Shown: positions 1-6,277 of the stretch, piece by piece
How the letters are laid out: every line of letters starts with the position of its first letter
How positions within the stretch are numbered: the stretch's first letter is position 1
Origin: Alphaproteobacteria bacterium
GTDB taxonomy: Bacteria; Pseudomonadota; Alphaproteobacteria; Micavibrionales; Micavibrionaceae
Length of the DNA: 10,572 nucleotides
Assembly (NCBI GenBank): GCA_030639165.1
Contig: DAOWDF010000060.1
Span: 1-10,572, forward strand
Reading direction: 5' to 3'
Translations under genes and position numbers: made by a program
The notes under the pieces: generated by a model
Seen by the model: only the letters and a program-made list of their open reading frames with translations
The model's database searches: none
What the model was told of the DNA's origin: nothing

Positions 1-579
1 AAGGCCAAATCCATCCGCGAATTTTGGCAAAGATGGCACATAACGTTAAGCAGTTTCTTACGCGATTATCTATATATCTCAATGGGCGGAAGCCGCTGTC
101 CAAAGATAAAGCTATATCGTAATTTATTCCTGACATTCCTGCTCGGCGGATTATGGCACGGCGCGGCGTGGACATTTGTGATCTGGGGAGCATTACACGG
201 GGCGGCTATGGTAATTCACAGAATATATAGCTCCGTCTATAAAGAGCTGCCAGCCGCTATAGCTTGGGTCATCACATTCCTATTCGTAAACGCCACTTGG
301 GTAGTATTCAGAGCCAAAGACTGGGCATCCGCGCAAAAAATCTATCAAGGCATGCTCGATATAAACAGCTTCGAGATGATTAACTATCTATGGCTAGCCG
401 CAGTTATAGCCGGCCTTTTAATAGTTTTATCCCTGCCTAATAGTAACCGCTTGCAAGAAATAGAACTTAAAAGAATACCCTACGAGCTTATTGCAGTTTT
501 TTCTGCTGGACTAATATTCGGCACAATTTTGATTATGGAGATAAGGAAGACCAGTGAATTTTTATATTTTCAGTTCTAA
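1..579 (+). CDS. MBOAT family O-acyltransferase (AlgI-like), C-terminal part
   Basis: This is a partial gene: the frame is open from the first base, and the upstream part lies outside the window. The 192 visible residues carry two hallmarks of the AlgI/DltB branch of membrane-bound O-acyltransferases. One is the block FWQRWHITLSSFLRDYLYIS at about nt 22-81, followed by MGGSR. The other is GGLWHGAAWTFVIWGALHG, whose histidine (nt 157-159) is the family's invariant catalytic residue. Several hydrophobic stretches follow (for example WVITFLFVNATWVVF and YLWLAAVIAGLLIVLSL), as expected for a polytopic inner-membrane protein. AlgI proteins are usually about 450-520 residues, so roughly 270-320 residues should precede the window. 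Family members move acetyl groups across the membrane for polysaccharide O-acetylation. The SGNH-type gene that overlaps its 3' end is the usual partner. Which glycan is modified cannot be told from this sequence. Confidence 0.93.
   Translation, partial: KAKSIREFWQRWHITLSSFLRDYLYISMGGSRCPKIKLYRNLFLTFLLGGLWHGAAWTFVIWGALHGAAMVIHRIYSSVYKELPAAIAWVITFLFVNATWVVFRAKDWASAQKIYQGMLDINSFEMINYLWLAAVIAGLLIVLSLPNSNRLQEIELKRIPYELIAVFSAGLIFGTILIMEIRKTSEFLYFQF
543..549 (+). promoter_or_regulatory. Shine-Dalgarno AAGGAAG for the GTG-started SGNH gene
   Basis: A strong purine-rich site lies inside the end of the MBOAT gene, about 6 nt (counted from AAGGA) before the GTG at 554. It supports GTG as the true start. 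The next in-frame methionine (residue 30) falls inside the predicted membrane anchor and would destroy it. A ribosome finishing the MBOAT gene passes over this start, so the two genes are probably translationally coupled. Confidence 0.7.
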
Positions 580-1597
580 AACTTTCCGCATAATCGGACT
601 GTTCGTACTTACATTAATTACGTTATTTTGCGCGGTGAATATGGTGTTACGCGGCTATGTCCTGCTAACCACCAATGAGCAAAACTTCATACAAGAAATC
701 GCTTCAAAGGCAAAACACATGCAGATAAAGCATCAGGGCAATCCACCTGATATTATATTTGTCGGCAACTCTCACACGGAATATCACGTCAGCACCCAAA
801 CGTTCAAAAATCACGGCATTGATATATATAATTACGGCGTTTCAGGCTCTATCATCCCGCATTATATATATATGTCAGATAAGGCAGCAGATCTAAAACC
901 TGAATATGTTGTAATATCACTACCAGTAGAGGCGCTATATAGAGAAAACATAGAGTTCAAAGCTGGGATGCATTTTATTGACGTACAAGCAATATTAGAC
1001 GCTCCATTTGGGCTGAAACAAAAGTTAGGCGCAGTAAAAGCTTACCTGACCGAACTACACGCAACTAGAATCTATGCAGAGCCGATTAATGATAAAATAG
1101 TATCACTCTATGGTCGCTTTACCCCGCGCAAACCTAACCAACTTTCCACTACTACTAACAAAAACACAGCAGAAAAAGAGCCATTTAATCCTGATTGTAA
1201 AATAATAGACAAAAGCACAATCGGCAAAAATCTGTTCTCATATAAATGCTATAATGGTGATTTGATCATGGATGGGGTGGACATTCCAACAGGAAAAATG
1301 AAAACAGTTACGCTTGATAAACCCAATCAAGGGAAGATCTCCTTGCTCCGTAAAATGGCTGATAACTTAACTAGCAAAAATGTAAAAGCTATCTTTATAT
1401 TAGAGCCATCCCGCACAAGTAAACTTACCTTCAATGCGGGCGAGCTACAAAAAGCCATAGGCGCAACTGTAATAAACCTCTCAAACCTCCAAATACCTCA
1501 AGATATGTGGGGTGATGGAAGCCACCTAAACATCAAAGGCCGCAGTTTTTATTCAAATATTCTAGCCAAAAAACTAGAATTCATAAAAACCAAATAA
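554..1597 (+). CDS. membrane-anchored SGNH-hydrolase-like protein, partner of the MBOAT acyltransferase
   Basis: A 347-residue protein starting with GTG, chosen because of the AAGGAAG site just upstream. Residues about 11-33 form one hydrophobic segment (FRIIGLFVLTLITLFCAVNM), which fits a single N-terminal membrane anchor with the rest in the periplasm. The SGNH nucleophile block is DIIFVGNSHTEYHVS, with Ser73 as the candidate nucleophile. The closing block DGSHLNIKG carries the Asp321-x-x-His324 pair of the SGNH/GDSL catalytic triad. An intermediate NYGVSGS stretch (93-99) resembles the oxyanion-hole glycine block. Proteins of this kind (AlgJ/AlgX, DltD-like) work with AlgI-type MBOAT proteins to place or transfer acetyl groups on exported glycans, and the 26-bp overlap with the MBOAT gene supports this. 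The middle region (about 180-250) matches nothing I know. The exact substrate and whether it acts as transferase or esterase are unresolved. Confidence 0.8.
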   Translation: MNFYIFSSKTFRIIGLFVLTLITLFCAVNMVLRGYVLLTTNEQNFIQEIASKAKHMQIKHQGNPPDIIFVGNSHTEYHVSTQTFKNHGIDIYNYGVSGSIIPHYIYMSDKAADLKPEYVVISLPVEALYRENIEFKAGMHFIDVQAILDAPFGLKQKLGAVKAYLTELHATRIYAEPINDKIVSLYGRFTPRKPNQLSTTTNKNTAEKEPFNPDCKIIDKSTIGKNLFSYKCYNGDLIMDGVDIPTGKMKTVTLDKPNQGKISLLRKMADNLTSKNVKAIFILEPSRTSKLTFNAGELQKAIGATVINLSNLQIPQDMWGDGSHLNIKGRSFYSNILAKKLEFIKTK

Positions 1598-1631
1598 AAT
1601 ATCTGGCTAAACTAGCCCGCTACACTATTTA

Positions 1632-1661
1632 TTAACCATGCTTCATTATTATGGTTATATA
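1632..1661 (+). promoter_or_regulatory. possible promoter upstream of the 1687 locus
   Basis: TTAACC (1632-1637; 4 of 6 to the -35 consensus) and TATATA (1656-1661; 4 of 6 to the -10) are 18 bp apart in an AT-rich gap. An inverted repeat, TAACCAT / ATGGTTA (1633-1639 and 1651-1657), overlaps both elements and might serve as an operator or weak hairpin. In AT-rich DNA such matches arise easily, so this is tentative. Confidence 0.25.
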
Positions 1662-1686
1662 AAACAATGGAATTAAGGTATAGAAC

Positions 1687-1938
1687 ATGGCCGAATGGGA
1701 CAAAGTTGCAGACGTTGATATAGATATTGGCGACATTAATATTCAAAACGTTAATGTAAAAGGTGACCTTGCCTATATGTCTGGGCAAAACCTAGAAACT
1801 GGTAATTCATTTGCTATGATTGGCAATGCCCCAGAAGGCATAGATTTATCAGCAAGAAATATTGATGGAACGACCATAAGAGACATTATGAATGACGGCC
1901 ATGAATCTAGCCTTAGCCGAACAACATGGCATACCTAG
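1687..1938 (+). CDS. hypothetical protein, first frame of a two-frame locus (possible 5' half of a broken gene)
   Basis: This 83-residue frame is not recognised. It starts with ATG after AAGG at 1676-1679, a reasonable ribosome site. The N-terminal part alternates acidic/polar and beta-branched residues (VADVDIDIGDINIQNVNVKG), which suggests beta strands. There is no signal peptide or membrane segment. The last 47 nt overlap the next frame. The final 16 residues after Ile67 (MNDGHESSLSRTTWHT) are read past a 4-bp tandem duplication at 1888-1895. Removing one copy joins residue 67 directly to the first methionine of the next frame, giving DIMTAMNLALAEQH, a natural-looking helix. The protein may therefore be the first 67 residues of a 176-residue ancestor. 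The alternative is two genuine overlapping genes. Confidence 0.55.
   Translation: MAEWDKVADVDIDIGDINIQNVNVKGDLAYMSGQNLETGNSFAMIGNAPEGIDLSARNIDGTTIRDIMNDGHESSLSRTTWHT
1888..1895 (+). repeat. 4-bp tandem duplication ATGA ATGA at the frame junction
   Basis: Two direct copies of ATGA lie back to back exactly where the reading frame passes from the 1687 frame to the 1892 frame. Deleting either copy (4 bp, a net one-frame change) fuses the two frames into one open reading frame of 176 codons with no stop. The second copy also supplies the ATG of the downstream frame. Confidence 0.7.
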
Positions 1939-2221
1939 AGTTGAGGCTCACCAAATAGCCGATGCGCACACAACAAAAGATTTCAGAGGTAAACTAGATA
2001 CAATATTCCCAGACGGCCCTGGAGATGATGCAACAAGAGCATCATTCACCGACATCCTAAACGGCAATGAAAATGCTATAGATGCTATTAACAGATTTGC
2101 AGAGCTAGAACCAACCCGTCTGGAAAAAGTGATGGAAGAAGTGCAGGCTCTAGAATTAGAGGTATCAACTCAAGAACCAGTAGCACCTCAAAATAATTCA
2201 AGCGGATTAGAGCCAGCTTAA
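1892..2221 (+). CDS. hypothetical protein, second frame of the two-frame locus (possible 3' half of a broken gene)
   Basis: This 109-residue frame is not recognised. Its ATG is preceded directly by an in-frame TGA, with a weak AAGAG about 9 nt upstream. The product looks helical and soluble. It has an early block LALAEQHGIPRVEAHQIADAH, a loop with FPDGPGDDATRASF, and a Glu-rich helix (FAELEPTRLEKVMEEVQALE). It ends in a Pro/Asn/Ser-rich disordered tail (about residues 92-109). It ends 2 bp before the convergent CtlX-like gene, with no room for a separate terminator. The clean helical start when joined to residue 67 of the upstream frame favours a single ancestral gene. Independent translation from the ATG at 1892 remains possible. 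No function can be assigned. Confidence 0.5.
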   Translation: MTAMNLALAEQHGIPRVEAHQIADAHTTKDFRGKLDTIFPDGPGDDATRASFTDILNGNENAIDAINRFAELEPTRLEKVMEEVQALELEVSTQEPVAPQNNSSGLEPA

Positions 2222-2223
2222 GT

Positions 2224-3120
2224 CTAAAACAGCTCCATAAGCATGCATCTCGCCGAGCCGCCACCATATTTTTCAAGCGTGGTAAGATCAGGGCAAATCA
2301 GCGTATCATAATGCTTATTAATCACCTCAAGCTGCGAAGCGTCCAACGCGCCATAAGCAGCCTTTGACATGGTAAGCATAAGCTCTCCGCCAGTCCCGAC
2401 AACTTCCAAAGCGTTACAACAATTAGCCTTCAATTGCGCAGCTGTAAATTCGACCACATCATGGGTTTCCGCTAAACGAGCCAGCACTTCCGCCCGTAAT
2501 TTTTTATTAGTAATTACCTCCGCACAAATACCCACCATTTTACTGCCGATATACATCAAAAAATCAGTATGGTAGACAGGAATTTTTGCATGGCTTTGTG
2601 TCTCGAAACTAATCACATCATAGCCCATGAACTCTGCCCATTTCTGAACTAATTCAGGATCGCTGCGACGTGATAATCCGGAATAAGCGCGGCGGTTAAC
2701 ATGATCGGCAACAATGCTCGCTGTGCTTTCAAGGGCTCTGCCCTGCTTCTCGTAATCGCTCCAATCCGTAACTTCTGGGTAATAATGCTTAAGCCAGTTA
2801 ATGATTTTCGGTGTGCGCTCTGCCGCTCTATTCTCATTAAGCATCGGATATATAATCATCCGACCATCATCATAGGTGGACACCCAGTTCGGAAAAACCA
2901 TATCGGGGCAGTCTTTATGCCCTAAAACGCTAGTCACCATAACCCCGCGCTCGACCAGCATATCACGGTAATTACGAAACTCAATTCGCGCCTTTTGCAA
3001 CGTTACTTCGTGGCTTTCCTGCTCGCCACTAACCTGATACGCGTTTGTATCAATCGTCTGCGGGTTCGCATAAAAAGATGCTGGCTCGATCATAAATAAA
3101 TGGTTTGCTGATTGTCTCAT
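2224..3120 (-). CDS. ctlX: CtlX-like amidine hydrolase (arginine deiminase/DDAH superfamily)
   Basis: A 298-residue protein of the guanidino-group-modifying fold, closest to the family annotated as arginine deiminase-related or citrulline utilization hydrolase CtlX, and of typical length for it. The conserved blocks appear in order: the N-terminal FMIEPASFYANPQT, the substrate loop DMVFPNWVSTYDDGRMIIYPM (73-93), ALESTASIVADH (129-140, position of the acidic catalytic residue, Glu131), KIPVYHTDFLMYIG with the catalytic-type His184, and GGGSARCMLMELF with the nucleophile Cys292 near the C-terminus. No signal peptide is visible, so it is probably cytosolic. Substrates in this superfamily include arginine, methylarginines and citrulline; the sequence does not decide among them. 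The start is the ATG that aligns with the usual family beginning, although its upstream GGGG lies only 2 nt away. It is the last gene of the minus-strand series and converges on the 1892 frame with a 2-bp gap. Confidence 0.82.
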   Translation of the reverse strand: MRQSANHLFMIEPASFYANPQTIDTNAYQVSGEQESHEVTLQKARIEFRNYRDMLVERGVMVTSVLGHKDCPDMVFPNWVSTYDDGRMIIYPMLNENRAAERTPKIINWLKHYYPEVTDWSDYEKQGRALESTASIVADHVNRRAYSGLSRRSDPELVQKWAEFMGYDVISFETQSHAKIPVYHTDFLMYIGSKMVGICAEVITNKKLRAEVLARLAETHDVVEFTAAQLKANCCNALEVVGTGGELMLTMSKAAYGALDASQLEVINKHYDTLICPDLTTLEKYGGGSARCMLMELF

Positions 3121-3164
3121 AACCCCATCATAAAATAATGATCTTAAGATTAATACAATATTGG

Positions 3165-3602
3165 CTACAAATTAGGATTTGGTAATAAATCTTCTATATT
3201 CGGAGCATCAGGAGCAGGTAAAGTTTTAGGATTAATACCATTCAAAAGGTAAGATACATCTTTAAGCTTTTGCATGACCTCTAGGCGCGGCATCATAAAG
3301 TCAAGAGCTTTGCAATCCTGCCCCTTTTCCTTAAGCGAAGCCGATGTTAGATCAAGGATCTCACTTTTAAGAGCTATAAGGCCTTTCAGCTGCTCATTTG
3401 ATAAATCCCTATTCTCATATAACTTATCAATAAAACCGCCTGCCAAATCGCTCTCTTTATCGCAATATATATTATAAGCATCCGCCTGCGAAGAATGCCT
3501 AACGGCACTTTCCATCAATAAGATGTCACTGCTAGATGCCTGCGCGAAAGCATTAATGGGAACTAATAATAAGGCTAATGTGAGAGTAATTTTATAAAAC
3601 AT
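3165..3602 (-). CDS. small secreted (periplasmic) protein of unknown function
   Basis: A 145-residue protein not recognised by family. It has a clear Sec-type signal peptide: Lys4, a hydrophobic core ITLTLALLLVP, and an AFA-QA cleavage site after residue 20. The mature part of about 125 residues has exactly two cysteines (Cys47 and Cys97), which could form a disulphide in the periplasm. The centre is helical (for example NRDLSNEQLKGLIALKSEIL), and the end is proline-rich (TLPAPDAPNIEDLLPNPNL). There is no lipobox, so it is not a lipoprotein. An AGGA site 9 nt before the ATG supports the start. It lies 42 bp downstream of the threonylcarbamoyl-AMP synthase gene and 44 bp upstream of the CtlX-like gene on the same strand, so it is probably cotranscribed. 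Its function cannot be inferred from this position. Confidence 0.72.
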   Translation of the reverse strand: MFYKITLTLALLLVPINAFAQASSSDILLMESAVRHSSQADAYNIYCDKESDLAGGFIDKLYENRDLSNEQLKGLIALKSEILDLTSASLKEKGQDCKALDFMMPRLEVMQKLKDVSYLLNGINPKTLPAPDAPNIEDLLPNPNL

Positions 3603-3644
3603 TTCTACATCCTATCATAAAACCAATATTTTATAGTCAAAAGG

Positions 3645-4628
3645 CTATTGACTAGCGCGAGTAAGACGATCATTAATTGCAACGCCTATCCCTTGATCAG
3701 GCACAGCCATAACCGCTATCCCCTTATTAGAAGGCTTATCAAGATCGCGCATCATCGCAAATAGATTTGCGGCCGCCTCATAAACATCACCATCTTTACT
3801 CAAATTACGCAAACGACTATCAGGCAAAGAGCTAGCTGCACCGCCGCCTTTTATGCCCATAAATTTAGCTGAACCAAAGGCTAGAAGAGCTTCACCCTCC
3901 TCCAAATCAATCGCGTTCATACGCACAGGAATAGACGGAGCATAATGCTTTAGTAACTGACCAGGAGATTTCACCTCGCCATCGCCACATAAATCATACT
4001 CAACATTACCGCCAGTAACATCCTTAATTTCTTCTGCCGTAATCGCGCCCGCGCGCAAGATAACAGGAACAGGTCCACTACAATCTATAACAGTAGATTC
4101 TAACCCAACCCGACAAGCACCAGCGGCCAATATAAGATCAATCTTACTTCCAAGACAACTCTCTACATGCGCAGGAGTTGTAGAGCTTAACGATCCTGAT
4201 TTATTCGCACTAGGCGCAGCCAAAGGAAAATCACACGCCTTTATCAACTTACGCGCACCCTTATTCGATGGTATGCGCACAGCCACAGTAGATAGCCCAG
4301 CGCTCACTAATTCAGAAAGACCACTATCTTTACGACATTTCAAGATCATCGTCAGCGGCCCCGGCCAAAAGCTCTGAGCTATAGATTGCTCTTTCTTGCT
4401 CATTTTTGCGATCTTAAGAACATCGTCAAGTTCATTAACATGGACAATTAGGGGGTTATGTTTAGGGCGCCCCTTAGCCTTAAAAACTTTAGTTACCGCC
4501 GCATCACTACGCGCATCAGCCGCTAGCCCATAGACTGTCTCGGTTGGCATGGCAACAATTCCGCTATTTTTTAAAATGTCAGCGGCGCGATTAATAGATT
4601 CATCATTTAAGGATAATATTTGTGTCAT
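3645..4628 (-). CDS. tsaC: threonylcarbamoyl-AMP synthase, Sua5 type
   Basis: A 327-residue enzyme making threonylcarbamoyl-AMP from threonine, bicarbonate and ATP, the first step of the universal N6-threonylcarbamoyl modification of A37 in ANN-decoding tRNAs. The YrdC domain spans roughly residues 10-200. It shows PTETVYGLAADA (28-39), the nucleotide-binding KGRPKHNPLIVHV (52-64), FWPGPLTMIL (88-97), VAVRIPSN (116-122), PLAAPSANKSG with Ser140-Ala-Asn142 (135-145), and GLESTVIDCSG (175-185). The linker SPGQLLKHYAP (221-231) and the remaining 95 or so residues match the extra Sua5 domain, so this is the long Sua5 form rather than short TsaC. No Shine-Dalgarno is visible before the ATG, so it may depend on coupling or another start signal. 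It lies 39 bp downstream of the orphan gene at 4668-5132. Confidence 0.96.
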   Translation of the reverse strand: MTQILSLNDESINRAADILKNSGIVAMPTETVYGLAADARSDAAVTKVFKAKGRPKHNPLIVHVNELDDVLKIAKMSKKEQSIAQSFWPGPLTMILKCRKDSGLSELVSAGLSTVAVRIPSNKGARKLIKACDFPLAAPSANKSGSLSSTTPAHVESCLGSKIDLILAAGACRVGLESTVIDCSGPVPVILRAGAITAEEIKDVTGGNVEYDLCGDGEVKSPGQLLKHYAPSIPVRMNAIDLEEGEALLAFGSAKFMGIKGGGAASSLPDSRLRNLSKDGDVYEAAANLFAMMRDLDKPSNKGIAVMAVPDQGIGVAINDRLTRASQ

Positions 4629-4667
4629 AGGTGCTTAAAAACCATGAAAATGATAAAAAATCAAGGC

Positions 4668-5132
4668 TTAGCGTTCTAAATTAGAAGAACTCTGCAATTG
4701 ACGACTTTCATGTTCCAATACCTCATGATATCCCAACACCATTTCGCGCAATGTTTCCAATGGCTGGCACTCGGATTTCATATCATAAACAGCACTTCCC
4801 ACTATTAGGCGCGCCATCATATCAGATGTAACCTCACCATTATTGCTAACAGGTGCATTGTAACTAGAGCTATAACCCCAACCCTCAATTATAGATGCAA
4901 CATATTCAAATTTTGCATAATTACATTGTGTATCAAGCTTATCCATGTAATCAACAAGCCAATCAAGCAGAGCACTATGCCCTTGCTCCAAAGCAGTTGG
5001 TAATTCAAGAATACATTCATCCATGTCAAACCTTACTTGCTCACCATCTGTTCTTGGCCTTACCTCAAAACACTGCTCTTCTAAATCAAAGTCAACTTGC
5101 CGAGCGGCTTGTTCAAAAGGGTATGCAACCAT
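4668..5132 (-). CDS. acidic cytosolic protein of unknown function
   Basis: A 154-residue protein that I do not recognise. There is no signal peptide or membrane segment, and the composition is acidic. It begins MVAYPFEQAARQVDFDLEEQ and continues with short strand-like stretches (CFEVRPRT, EQVRFDMDECILELP), then helical segments (HSALLDWLVDYMDKL, MARLIVGSAVYDM, LETLREMVLGYHEVLEHE). It has four cysteines (21, 40, 70, 122) without the spacing of a metal-binding cluster. A GGAG site 10 nt before the ATG supports the start. It follows anmK on the same strand with a 60-bp, very AT-rich gap that could hold its own promoter, and it precedes the tsaC gene by 39 bp. The position between two housekeeping genes argues for a real, transcribed gene, but no role can be assigned. 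Confidence 0.65.
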   Translation of the reverse strand: MVAYPFEQAARQVDFDLEEQCFEVRPRTDGEQVRFDMDECILELPTALEQGHSALLDWLVDYMDKLDTQCNYAKFEYVASIIEGWGYSSSYNAPVSNNGEVTSDMMARLIVGSAVYDMKSECQPLETLREMVLGYHEVLEHESRQLQSSSNLER

Positions 5133-5192
5133 CTAAATTACTCCAGTTATTCTATCTATAAATATATATGCACACGATATACATTCACATAA

Positions 5193-6260
5193 CTAAATAC
5201 AAGAATTTAATTCACCGCCACTAAGCGGCTTAGTCACGCCAGTTGTGCTCGGCAATGTTAATGATAAGCCCAATAATGAGCGCACCGCCAAATATGCGAA
5301 GCCCTCTGCCTCTATCGCATCACCATTCCAGCCCAGATCATCTATTGAGGTAACAGGCAAGCCCAAACGCTGCGCCAATATGCCCATCATATAGCCATTC
5401 TTACGCCCTCCGCCCGCCACATAAATATGGGAGGGGCGCGCAGGTAAATGCTCAAGTGATTTAACAACGCCCTGCACACTCATCTCCAGCAAGGTCGCCA
5501 TACCATCTTCTAATGAAGAATAGCGCACATTATCTATATTCCAGTTATCACGATCCAGCGATTTCGGCGGTACTTTAGCAAAATACCCATCCTCCAAAAA
5601 TTTGCGTAAAACCTTACTTTGGGGAGTTCCCATCGATGCCACCTTGCCATCTTCATCAAAATCTAGCCCGCGCTTTTCCTTTATAAGGTCATCCATAAGC
5701 GCATTTGCAGGGCCACAATCAAAAGCTATAAGTTCACCATCTGCGCCAATATAAGTTATATTAGCGACCCCGCCCAAGTTAAGAACCGCTACGCCACGTT
5801 TAGCATTTAATAAAGCCCTATGATATAGTGGTAGCAACGGAGCGCCCTGCCCGCCTGACTTAATATCTGCTTGGCGCATATCAGAAACAACATCCACGCC
5901 AACTGCCCTAGCTAAACGCGCACCATCACCAATCTGCCAAGTAAAGCCCTCATCAGGGTCATGGGTGATCGTCTGCCCGTGAAAACCGATAATATCCGCC
6001 TTCTCACCAAACGCCTTAACCGCATCAATATGAATATCAGTGACCAAGCGCTCGGCCACATCAATCGCACCATCACGCTCGCGCTTACCGAAACATTCCC
6101 GCACCTTGTCACGAACAGCAATATCATATGGATGCGCCATATACTTAAGCGGCCGCACAAAATCATGCCCATCCGTTTCAATCAATGCCACGTCAATCGC
6201 TCCATCCAGCGACGTTCCCGACATTAAACCAATTGCCCTATAGACTTTATGATCGCGCAT
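5193..6260 (-). CDS. anmK: anhydro-N-acetylmuramic acid kinase
   Basis: This 355-residue enzyme phosphorylates and opens 1,6-anhydro-N-acetylmuramic acid to N-acetylmuramate 6-phosphate, using ATP and water, in cytosolic peptidoglycan recycling. Visible motifs are the phosphate-binding GLMSGTSLDG (11-20), GFHGQTITHDP (92-102), the substrate block DMRQADIKSGGQGAPLLPLYH (128-147), VLNLGGVANIT (159-169), and AFDCGPANALMDD (179-191) with the candidate catalytic Asp181. Near the end are YVAGGGRKNGYMM and the typical close TTGVTKPLSGGELN. I start it at the ATG at 6260: GGGA lies about 10 nt upstream, and GLMSGTSLDG is then at the usual distance from the N-terminus. A TTG at 6275 would add five residues but has no ribosome site. 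Length and motifs are complete. It is the first gene of the minus-strand series and lies head to head with tyrS. Confidence 0.96.
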   Translation of the reverse strand: MRDHKVYRAIGLMSGTSLDGAIDVALIETDGHDFVRPLKYMAHPYDIAVRDKVRECFGKRERDGAIDVAERLVTDIHIDAVKAFGEKADIIGFHGQTITHDPDEGFTWQIGDGARLARAVGVDVVSDMRQADIKSGGQGAPLLPLYHRALLNAKRGVAVLNLGGVANITYIGADGELIAFDCGPANALMDDLIKEKRGLDFDEDGKVASMGTPQSKVLRKFLEDGYFAKVPPKSLDRDNWNIDNVRYSSLEDGMATLLEMSVQGVVKSLEHLPARPSHIYVAGGGRKNGYMMGILAQRLGLPVTSIDDLGWNGDAIEAEGFAYLAVRSLLGLSLTLPSTTGVTKPLSGGELNSCI

Positions 6261-6277
6261 GCTTATATTTCCCAACT
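6241..6277 (+). promoter_or_regulatory. candidate tyrS promoter giving a leaderless or near-leaderless mRNA
   Basis: TAGACT (6241-6246; 4 of 6 to TTGACA) and TATATT (6264-6269; 5 of 6 to TATAAT) are separated by exactly 17 bp. Transcription would begin near 6276-6278, at or next to the tyrS ATG. This agrees with the absence of a Shine-Dalgarno before tyrS. The -35 element and part of the spacer lie inside the anmK coding sequence. Confidence 0.4.

Noticed and set aside
1605..1617. Small hairpin GGCTA-AAC-TAGCC after the SGNH gene as a terminator
   Set aside because: The stem is only 5 bp with a 3-nt loop, and no T-run follows it.
1633..1657. Inverted repeat TAACCAT/ATGGTTA as a terminator
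   Set aside because: The stem is AT-rich with an 11-nt loop and is followed by A-rich rather than T-rich sequence; it is noted only as part of a possible promoter.
1909..1920. CTT AGC C in the frame overlap as a programmed +1 frameshift site
   Set aside because: It only resembles the yeast Ty1 heptamer CTT AGG C; the tandem ATGA duplication explains the frame change more simply.
3141..3150. Perfect 10-bp palindrome ATCTTAAGAT between the CtlX-like gene and the secreted-protein gene
   Set aside because: A single short AT-rich palindrome without a second copy or nearby promoter elements is expected by chance.
3617..3650. Short inverted pieces (CAATA/TATTG, ATAG/CTAT) as a transcription terminator before the tsaC stop
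   Set aside because: Stems are 4-5 bp, AT-only or nearly so, and do not nest into one hairpin.
6261..6275. TTG at 6275 as the anmK start
   Set aside because: It lacks a ribosome site and would leave only 2 bp to tyrS; the ATG at 6260 has GGGA upstream.
6185..6277. Upstream ATG at 6185 as the tyrS start, adding 31 residues
   Set aside because: The extension is antisense to the anmK N-terminus, and family homologues begin at the ATG at 6278.
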